The notes beneath the pieces are model-generated. The model was given only the letters and a program-made list of their open reading frames with translations. It was not told the DNA's origin and searched no databases. Positions 1-3,970 of a stretch of 5,512 nucleotides of DNA are shown one piece after another. This stretch comes from Dialister sp. Its GTDB lineage: Bacteria; Bacillota; Negativicutes; Veillonellales; Dialisteraceae. The stretch covers positions 1 to 5,512 of the forward strand of contig JAIJLI010000163.1 of NCBI GenBank assembly GCA_022722495.1, read 5' to 3'. Position 1 is the first letter of the stretch, and the number at the start of each line of letters is the position of its first letter. Made by a program: the position numbers and the translations under genes.

Positions 1-129
1 GCCATGGACACGCCCCTTGGTGAGCGCGCCCAGCTTGAATGAAATATACATAATGATGCCGAGAAGCATGAAGCCGAAGATCATGCCGTTCTTGACGAAA
101 AGTTTGGTAATCATTGCTGCGATATCCAT
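1..129 (-). CDS. madM: Malonate carrier subunit MadM (N-terminal part only; gene runs off the left edge)
   Basis: MadM is the larger membrane subunit of the two-component MadL/MadM carrier, which imports malonate (in Malonomonas rubra with Na+) for decarboxylation in the cytoplasm. Only the first 43 codons are visible; the frame is open to base 1. The peptide starts MDIAAMITKLFVKNG, continues into one hydrophobic helix (about residues 15-32, rich in Ile, Leu, Met and Phe), and ends in LTKGRVHG, which resembles the conserved GRIHG turn I recall from MadM. The ATG at 129-127 is chosen because AAGGAG lies at 146-141, 11 nt upstream, a slightly long spacing. It follows madL on the same strand, but across an unusually long 190-bp spacer. 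The identification rests mainly on the adjacent madL plus this short N-terminus, so the assignment is good but partial. Confidence 0.8.
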   Translation of the reverse strand, partial: MDIAAMITKLFVKNGMIFGFMLLGIIMYISFKLGALTKGRVHG

Positions 130-144
130 GATGAAATTATCTCC

Positions 145-306
145 TTATCTTCGGAAATCCCGCTCAAGCAAAGGAAAAGAAAATATCGGCCATGCTTGAA
201 ACGTGGTTTCCTCTAAGCGACCACGAAGCCCTTGCGTGCTGCATACATGTTGGGTGACCGGGGATTCGTAGCTCTCTCTCGCTTTCGATCGATGCGCCGC
301 CGCCAT
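145..306 (-). CDS. Doubtful 53-codon ORF filling the madL-madM spacer
   Basis: The spacer between madL and madM holds an open frame from an ATG at 306-304 to a TAA at 147-145. It covers most of the gap, and its stop directly abuts the madM Shine-Dalgarno (AAGGAG, 146-141). A GAGG lies 8 nt upstream of the ATG. The predicted peptide starts MAAAHRSKARESYESP, is rich in Arg and Glu at the start and more hydrophobic (FQAWPIFSFPLLERDF) near the end, and has no membrane segment or family motif that I recognise. It could be a real small gene translationally coupled to madM, or a chance open frame in a leader or repeat sequence. The composition (many Arg, Ser and Thr codons) favours chance. Confidence 0.2.
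   Translation of the reverse strand: MAAAHRSKARESYESPVTQHVCSTQGLRGRLEETTFQAWPIFSFPLLERDFRR
194..229 (-). other. Hairpin in the madL-madM spacer
   Basis: An inverted repeat CGTGGT (202-207) / ACCACG (220-225) has a 12-nt loop. It extends outward by GCTT (194-197) / AAGC (226-229) across a four-base bulge, giving about 10 base pairs. No U-run follows on the minus strand, so it is not a classical terminator. A role in mRNA processing or in setting the madL:madM ratio is possible but inferred. Confidence 0.35.
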
Positions 307-319
307 CCCCGATCCCTCA

Positions 320-712
320 TTATTTACCGTGCGCGAGACTTTCCTCAGACACGGTCTCCTTCGCTTTCTTGCCAGAAAGGACAGGGATCAGGAGGAAGCC
401 GATCGCAACAGCCAGAAGACCGCCGAGGATGGCGACCACACCGCCGGAAAGGGCGGCTGCTACGTTCTGGATGGAACTCATGGCTACAACGACCGGAATG
501 TACATCGCAGACCACCATTTGATGCCCTGTTCTTCCGGCGCTTTCATGATGCCTTTCTGCTGCGCCCAGGCGGAAATGATGATAAGGAACAACATCGCGA
601 AGCCGACGCCGCCGATGTTTGCCTTGACACCCAGAAGCGCGCCCAGTATATCGCCGATTACATTGCCTGCCATATAGCAGCCTGCCAGAAGTGCTACACC
701 GTAAATAACCAT
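320..712 (-). CDS. madL: Malonate carrier subunit MadL
   Basis: MadL is the small membrane subunit of the MadL/MadM malonate carrier. The 130-residue product begins MVIYGVALLAGCYMAG and has four hydrophobic stretches at about residues 2-26, 34-50, 66-86 and 88-111. It contains the MSSIQNVAAALSGG segment (78-91), which I recognise as typical of MadL, and ends in a short charged cytosolic-type tail (KKAKETVSEESLAHGK). The length matches the family (about 130 aa). The frame stays open 10 codons upstream to an ATG at 742, but the ATG at 712 is preferred: it has AAGGA 8 nt upstream and gives the family N-terminus, whereas the longer form would add a charged MVSAKERKSI. It is the first gene of a leftward unit with madM, divergent from the sensor kinase. 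Malonate decarboxylase genes are not in the window. Confidence 0.9.
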   Translation of the reverse strand: MVIYGVALLAGCYMAGNVIGDILGALLGVKANIGGVGFAMLFLIIISAWAQQKGIMKAPEEQGIKWWSAMYIPVVVAMSSIQNVAAALSGGVVAILGGLLAVAIGFLLIPVLSGKKAKETVSEESLAHGK

Positions 713-718
713 AATACT

Positions 719-726
719 CTTCCTTT
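719..726 (-). promoter_or_regulatory. Ribosome binding site deciding the madL start
   Basis: AAAGGAAG on the minus strand (726-719) places AAGGA 8 nt before the ATG at 712. It supports this start over the in-frame ATG at 742. Confidence 0.7.
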
Positions 727-753
727 CTTTTGCTGAAACCACTTGTCTCTATC

Positions 754-787
754 AAAAGCTCCTTCCATTCACGAGCAGAAGAAGCTT
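754..787 (-). promoter_or_regulatory. Terminator-like hairpin in the madL leader (possible attenuator)
   Basis: On the minus strand AAGCTTCTTC (787-778) can pair with GAAGGAGCTT (765-756): 10 pairs including one G·U, with a 12-nt loop. The stem runs into four U residues (757-754). It lies about 40 nt upstream of the madL start, inside the inferred leader. The U-run is short, so termination would be weak at best. An upstream AGAAGGAG (minus strand, near 818-825) could compete for the CUUCUUCU arm. Confidence 0.35.
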
Positions 788-831
788 AGTACAGCGGGGT
801 ACCGGGAAATCTCCCCCTCCTTCTTGTCATT

Positions 832-840
832 TGTTATAAT
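832..840 (+). promoter_or_regulatory. Extended -10 promoter candidate toward the sensor kinase
   Basis: TGTTATAAT (832-840) is a TGn extended -10 with a perfect TATAAT (835-840). No good -35 hexamer is found 16-18 bp upstream; the TTGTCA at 824-829 is far too close. If used, the kinase mRNA would carry a leader of about 320 nt. Confidence 0.35.
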
Positions 841-886
841 AGAGATGGCATACGGATCTCCTGTTCATCTTCCTTTCGCCATTATT

Positions 887-892
887 AGTATA
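887..892 (-). promoter_or_regulatory. Candidate madL promoter (-10 TATACT)
   Basis: TATACT on the minus strand (892-887) matches the -10 consensus at five of six positions. At 17-bp spacing the -35 position reads TTCTTT, which is poor, as expected for an activator-dependent promoter. The 21-bp-phased direct repeats (924-956) end 9 bp upstream of that -35 position. The implied leader to madL is about 168 nt. Confidence 0.4.
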
Positions 893-923
893 TCCGACAG
901 CTTTGCCGAAAAGAAATTTTTAA

Positions 924-956
924 GGGTAAGATGCAAATGGCAACGGGTAACATGCA
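924..956 (-). promoter_or_regulatory. 12-bp direct repeats 21 bp apart: candidate LytTR-regulator operator for madLM
   Basis: GGGTAAGATGCA (924-935) and GGGTAACATGCA (945-956) are identical at 11 of 12 positions and their starts are 21 bp apart, two helical turns. Read toward madL they are TGCATGTTACCC then TGCATCTTACCC. LytTR-type regulators bind as dimers to such direct repeats (AgrA: 9-bp repeats with a 12-13-bp gap; YpdB and BtsR of E. coli likewise about 21 bp centre to centre). Box centres fall near -50 and -71 of the inferred madL start site, an activator-type position. The repeat is seen directly; binding by the neighbouring regulator is inferred. Confidence 0.6.
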
Positions 957-983
957 TTAAAAATAAATGTATTCTGCGATTCA

Positions 984-1000
984 TTATCATAAGTTATCAT
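984..1000. repeat. TTATCAT tandem pair, 10 bp apart, in an AT-rich block
   Basis: TTATCAT occurs at 984-990 and 994-1000, one helical turn apart, within a strongly AT-rich stretch (about 957-1032). It may be a bent-DNA or protein-binding site in the divergent control region. No clean promoter hexamer pair could be fitted to it. Confidence 0.3.
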
Positions 1001-1062
1001 TTATATATCTTTTATAGATCATTTTATATCAATGCATGACAGATCACGGAGCACCGCATCAC

Positions 1063-1077
1063 CGGCTCTCTCAGCCG
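1063..1077 (+). other. Small hairpin in the kinase leader
   Basis: CGGCT (1063-1067) and AGCCG (1073-1077) can form a 5-bp GC-rich stem with a CTCTC loop upstream of the kinase start. No U-run follows. It may be a chance structure. Confidence 0.2.
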
Positions 1078-1160
1078 ATGAGCGCCCCCGAAGACTTTTG
1101 GCACAAGCGAGCAGAAAGCAGACCTCTGATCTCTGACCTTCTTCACATTCCCGGCAAAGT

Positions 1161-1166
1161 GAGGTG
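1161..1166 (+). promoter_or_regulatory. Ribosome binding site deciding the kinase start
   Basis: GAGGTG at 1161-1166 puts GAGG 6 nt before the ATG at 1171. An in-frame ATG at 1036 has no Shine-Dalgarno and would add 45 polar residues before the first membrane helix. Confidence 0.6.
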
Positions 1167-1170
1167 CCCT

Positions 1171-2898
1171 ATGAATACATACTGGATCATCGGCGTACAG
1201 CACGTCTGGTTTGGTATCTCCATCTTCCTCCTGCTGCTCCTTCTTGTCAGCCGCACGCTCTTTTTCCGCGAAGCGATCCTTGCCAAGCAGTTCAGCCGGA
1301 GGCATCTCGTTCTCTTCATCGTGATCTTCTCCCTGATGGCACTCTGCGGCTCGTACTGGAATGTCTCAGCGGGCGGCGGCATCATGAATTTCCGTGCTGT
1401 CGGCATCATGCTCGGCGGCTTCGTCGGCGGTCCGATCGTCGGCACCATTGTCGGATGTATCGCAGGCATCCATCGCGCCCTCTTCTTCGACACGGACGCG
1501 GCCTTCATTCACGGCGGGCTCTCCATCCTTCAGGGCATCGCCGCCGGCTATCTGGCGAACCCGCTGAAAAGCCACCATCACAATCTTTGGTCATGGAGCT
1601 TCTTCTATGCCGGCATTTTGGAGATCCTCTTCTGGCTCTTCTTCGCCTTCTTCACCTGGCCGGAGACCATCGCGCATCCGAATGATTTCTTCGACCTGTC
1701 GCTGCCGATCATCATCACGAATACCATCGCCGTCAGTCTTTTCTACATGGTGCTCGAATTCTACACACACCAACGCGATACAGAAAAATCAGAAACGACA
1801 AAGACGACCTTCGAAGCCGTAAATACCCTTTTCTCCGCACTCCACGATGGTTTCAACGGCTTCAATGTATCAAAAGCCACAGAGATCGTGACGGCATCCC
1901 TCCCCTCCCTCATCTGGACCGCCATCATATATAAAGATCAGATCTATACGCGCACGGCATACAAAACCGAAGCAGACCACAATCAGGGCGATGCGGAGAT
2001 CGCCATCCTGCAGCTGCAGAAATCCCTTCCGCCCATGCCGCATCTCACCTCCCTTCCCATCTGCTACAAGGGTGAGACCGTCGGCACGCTCATCGCCGCT
2101 AAAAGCAAAGGGGAAAACTTCACGCACATGGGCAATGAATTCCTCTCCGGCATCTGTCACCTGCTCGAAGCCATCTATGAGTATGACAAGATGAAGGAAG
2201 AGGAAAATCTTCTCGCCGAAGCCGAGATCCGCGCTCTTCAGGCACAGATCAATCCACACTTCCTCTATAACACGCTGAATACCATCAGCTACTACGTCCG
2301 AAGCGATCCGGACAATGCGAGAAAGCTCATCAGCTACCTCTCCGACTATTTCCGCCACAGCCTGAACAACCCGTCGAAATTCATCCCGCTCTCCGAAGAG
2401 CTGCACGTCATCGAGTGCTACACCGAGCTCGAGCGCGCCCGTTTCGGCGACCGCCTCTCCATTACCTATGATTTTCCCAAGGGCAAGCTGGAAGAGATCC
2501 AGGTCCCGCCGCTTCTCCTCCAGCCGCTTGTCGAGAACGCCGTCGTCCATGGCATCTTCAAGCGTCCTGAAGGCGGCCGCATCAAGACCGGCCTCATCGA
2601 GCACAAGGACTATTTCAAGGTCTACGTCTACGACACCGGCATCGGCATTCCCAAAAGCAAGCTGAAAAAGCTGCTTATCGATCACAAAAGACGCGACCAC
2701 ATCGGTCTCATCAATGTCCACCAGCGCCTGCTCTCCCTCTTCGGAGAAAAGAGCGGCCTCCATATCGTCAGCCGTGAAAACAAAGGCACTCTTGTCTTCA
2801 CCAACATTCCGAAGATAGAAAGCAGGAGACCCGCTGCCCCCGCCGCCATAGAAAAAGTCGCTGCGACAGGACAGACGATCCGTATCACGAATGCGTGA
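1171..2898 (+). CDS. lytS: LytS-family sensor histidine kinase (5TM-LYT, GAF-like, His_kinase, HATPase)
   Basis: This 575-residue membrane sensor kinase phosphorylates the LytTR regulator encoded downstream. Residues 5-197 form about six hydrophobic helices. They include the 5TM-LYT signature NFRAVGIMLGGFVGGP (73-88) followed by GTIVGCIAGIHRA (91-103). Residues 205-335 look like a GAF-type linker, and a short helical segment (337-355) leads into the kinase core. QINPHFLYNTLN (359-370) carries the phospho-accepting His363. The N box is QPLVENAVVHG (451-461, Asn456), the D/G1 motif DTGIGIP (488-494), and the G2 region HIGLINVHQRL (510-520). All catalytic motifs are intact, and length and domain order fit LytS/BtsS/YpdA. 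A Pro/Ala-rich tail follows residue 550. Relatives sense extracellular pyruvate or similar carboxylates; the divergent malonate carrier suggests malonate or a related acid here, which is inference. The gene symbol denotes family only. Confidence 0.93.
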   Translation: MNTYWIIGVQHVWFGISIFLLLLLLVSRTLFFREAILAKQFSRRHLVLFIVIFSLMALCGSYWNVSAGGGIMNFRAVGIMLGGFVGGPIVGTIVGCIAGIHRALFFDTDAAFIHGGLSILQGIAAGYLANPLKSHHHNLWSWSFFYAGILEILFWLFFAFFTWPETIAHPNDFFDLSLPIIITNTIAVSLFYMVLEFYTHQRDTEKSETTKTTFEAVNTLFSALHDGFNGFNVSKATEIVTASLPSLIWTAIIYKDQIYTRTAYKTEADHNQGDAEIAILQLQKSLPPMPHLTSLPICYKGETVGTLIAAKSKGENFTHMGNEFLSGICHLLEAIYEYDKMKEEENLLAEAEIRALQAQINPHFLYNTLNTISYYVRSDPDNARKLISYLSDYFRHSLNNPSKFIPLSEELHVIECYTELERARFGDRLSITYDFPKGKLEEIQVPPLLLQPLVENAVVHGIFKRPEGGRIKTGLIEHKDYFKVYVYDTGIGIPKSKLKKLLIDHKRRDHIGLINVHQRLLSLFGEKSGLHIVSRENKGTLVFTNIPKIESRRPAAPAAIEKVAATGQTIRITNA

Positions 2899-2906
2899 GC
2901 GGGCGG

Positions 2907-2924
2907 CTGGTGACTGGTGACTGG
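2907..2924. repeat. Heptanucleotide repeat tract A (CTGGTGA)
   Basis: CTGGTGA is repeated twice and followed by CTGG, a perfect period-7 tract of 18 bp starting 9 bp after the kinase stop. It is the first of three unrelated period-7 tracts in this spacer. Confidence 0.7.
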
Positions 2925-2948
2925 AATGCCAGCTCATGGCATCGCCAG
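2921..2948 (+). other. Hairpin downstream of the kinase gene
   Basis: ATGCCA (2926-2931) and TGGCAT (2937-2942) pair around a 5-nt loop. CTGG (2921-2924) and CCAG (2945-2948) extend the stem across a 1x2 internal loop, giving 10 pairs in total. No U-run follows, so it is more likely an mRNA-stability or processing element than a terminator. Confidence 0.4.
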
Positions 2949-2960
2949 TATGTATACTCC

Positions 2961-2988
2961 GCGGCGCTTCCATATTTTTATGCGCCGC
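2961..2988 (+). other. GC-rich hairpin in the kinase-regulator spacer
   Basis: GCGGCGC (2961-2967) and GCGCCGC (2982-2988) are perfect inverted arms around a 14-nt AT-rich loop. No T-run follows on the plus strand. It could partially block transcription or protect the upstream mRNA end, so that kinase and regulator are made in different amounts. Confidence 0.4.
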
Positions 2989-2993
2989 ACCAC

Positions 2994-3018
2994 CATTTCT
3001 CATTTCTCATTTCTCATT
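2994..3018. repeat. Heptanucleotide repeat tract B (CATTTCT)
   Basis: Three perfect copies of CATTTCT are followed by CATT, 25 bp of period 7. The sequence is unrelated to tract A but has the same period. Confidence 0.75.
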
Positions 3019-3044
3019 CGAGCAAAGTTTTCATTCGCAATCCA

Positions 3045-3059
3045 TGGGCGCCCCGCCCA
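3045..3059 (+). other. Short GC hairpin in the kinase-regulator spacer
   Basis: TGGGC (3045-3049) and GCCCA (3055-3059) form a 5-bp stem with a 5-nt loop. It overlaps an alternative GCCC/GGGC pairing (3055-3064). Either structure is short and may be incidental. Confidence 0.2.
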
Positions 3060-3065
3060 CGGGCT

Positions 3066-3114
3066 AACCCTGAACCCTGAACCTTGAACCTTGAACCCTG
3101 AAACTTAAACCCCA
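3066..3114. repeat. Heptanucleotide repeat tract C (AACCCTG, degenerate)
   Basis: Seven consecutive period-7 units: AACCCTG twice, AACCTTG twice, AACCCTG, then decayed AAACTTA and AACCCCA. The tract ends 15 bp before the regulator's AGGAGG. The graded decay toward the 3' end suggests expansion by slippage followed by point mutation. Confidence 0.75.
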
Positions 3115-3126
3115 ACCCATTTTCCC

Positions 3127-3135
3127 AAAAGGAGG
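3127..3135 (+). promoter_or_regulatory. Strong ribosome binding site of the response regulator
   Basis: AAAAGGAGG with AGGAGG at 3130-3135 and a 5-nt spacer is near-consensus. It is clearly stronger than the kinase's GAGG, which would favour excess regulator over kinase. Confidence 0.8.
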
Positions 3136-3140
3136 ATCCT

Positions 3141-3896
3141 ATGAAAGAAATCCGTGCTCTTGTCGCCGACGATGAACTGCCGGCCCGCGGCGAGCTGACC
3201 TATGAGCTCTCGAACATCCCCGGCGTCAAAGTCATCGGTGAATGCGGAAACGGACGCGAAGTCCTCGCCTTTCTGAAAACACATCCAAATGTCGATATCC
3301 TTTTCCTCGATATCGAGATGCCTCTCATGAACGGGCTCGAATGTGCGAAGGAGATCGTCCGCATGGACCTTTCCGTGAAGGTCGTCTTTGCGACAGGCTA
3401 CTCTCAATTTGCCGTACAGGCCTTCGATCTCGAAGCCTTCGACTACATTCTGAAGCCCTACGACGAAGCCCGCATCGCGCGCACCATCGCCCGACTAGCC
3501 GACAGCCTCGCCCTGATGGAAAAGGAACGGGCGCCGGGCGAGATCGTCTCCACCTCACAGAAGATCTCCCTCCAGACGCAGGGCAAGACCATCATGATCT
3601 CCCCCGCGCAAGAGATCATCCTGATCTCCAGCGAAAAGTCAGACCGCGCTCTCTTCTATACGACGAGAGGGATCATCGAGTCGAAGATGACGCTCCGCGA
3701 CATTGAGTCTCTCCTCTCCCCCCTGGGCTTCTTCCGCACGCACAAGGGCTACATCGTAAATCTTTCCATGATCCAGGAGATCCAGAACCAGGACAATGGC
3801 ACCCTTCTCCTGACGCTCTCCCATTACTCCAAAGAAAAAGTGCCTGTCTCCAGACACTATATCAAAGACTTCAAAAATACACTGCACCTCGTATGA
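3141..3896 (+). CDS. lytT: LytTR-family response regulator
   Basis: This 251-residue response regulator is the expected partner of the LytS-type kinase. Residues 1-122 are a CheY-like receiver: acidic pocket Asp10/Asp11, phospho-acceptor Asp57 in FLDIEMP (55-61), switch Thr85 in FATGY, and Lys105 in ILKPYD. A linker (123-140) leads to a LytTR DNA-binding domain (about 141-250) with the typical FFRTHKGYIVNLSMI (197-211) and PVSRHYIKDFK (235-245) segments. Length is normal for the family. The start is fixed by AGGAGG at 3130-3135, 5 nt upstream. It lies 242 bp after the kinase on the same strand, an unusually long gap for such pairs, and has no obvious promoter of its own. Its stop runs directly into a strong terminator. 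LytTR proteins bind direct repeats about 21 bp apart; such a pair lies at 924-956. Confidence 0.93.
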   Translation: MKEIRALVADDELPARGELTYELSNIPGVKVIGECGNGREVLAFLKTHPNVDILFLDIEMPLMNGLECAKEIVRMDLSVKVVFATGYSQFAVQAFDLEAFDYILKPYDEARIARTIARLADSLALMEKERAPGEIVSTSQKISLQTQGKTIMISPAQEIILISSEKSDRALFYTTRGIIESKMTLRDIESLLSPLGFFRTHKGYIVNLSMIQEIQNQDNGTLLLTLSHYSKEKVPVSRHYIKDFKNTLHLV

Positions 3897-3938
3897 AAAA
3901 ACGGCTGGCGAAACGTTTTCGTTTCGCCAGCCGTTTTT
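3897..3938. terminator. Bidirectional intrinsic terminator between convergent genes
   Basis: ACGGCTGGCGAAACG (3901-3915) and its exact reverse complement (3920-3934) form a perfect 15-bp stem with a 4-nt loop. It extends to 19 bp through the flanking A-run (3897-3900) and T-run (3935-3938). It gives a U-run on both strands, so it can end the regulator transcript (stop codon at 3894-3896) and the symporter transcript (stop at 3973-3971). Confidence 0.93.
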
Positions 3939-3970
3939 GGCTTGCTATCCATGCCAAGATCCATAGAGCA

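Noticed and set aside
1004..1032. Minus-strand promoter TTGATA (1032-1027) with a TATA-like -10 near 1002-1009
   Set aside because: The best pairing needs a 19-bp spacer, and the -10 choices are poor at 17 bp. In such AT-rich DNA a match like this is expected by chance.
1036..1170. N-terminal extension of the kinase from an ATG at 1036
   Set aside because: It has no Shine-Dalgarno, and the 45 added residues are polar and unlike the family. The ATG at 1171 has GAGG at 6 nt and starts right before the first membrane helix.
1870..3003. Long minus-strand open frame (377 codons) opposite the sensor kinase
   Set aside because: It is antisense to a gene with intact kinase motifs. Its product has no recognisable domain, and long antisense frames are expected in GC-rich coding DNA.
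2895..3080. 61-codon plus-strand frame starting at a GTG that overlaps the kinase stop
   Set aside because: It runs through the heptanucleotide repeats and hairpins, the product is a low-complexity mix, and there is no ribosome site.
2907..3114. CRISPR array in the repeat-rich spacer
   Set aside because: The repeats are contiguous heptamers with no unique spacers of constant length and no cas genes nearby.
3066..3114. Telomere-like repeat (CCCTGAA resembles CCCTAAA)
   Set aside because: The tract is short and decayed, internal to a gene cluster, and accompanied by two unrelated period-7 tracts. The resemblance is most simply chance.
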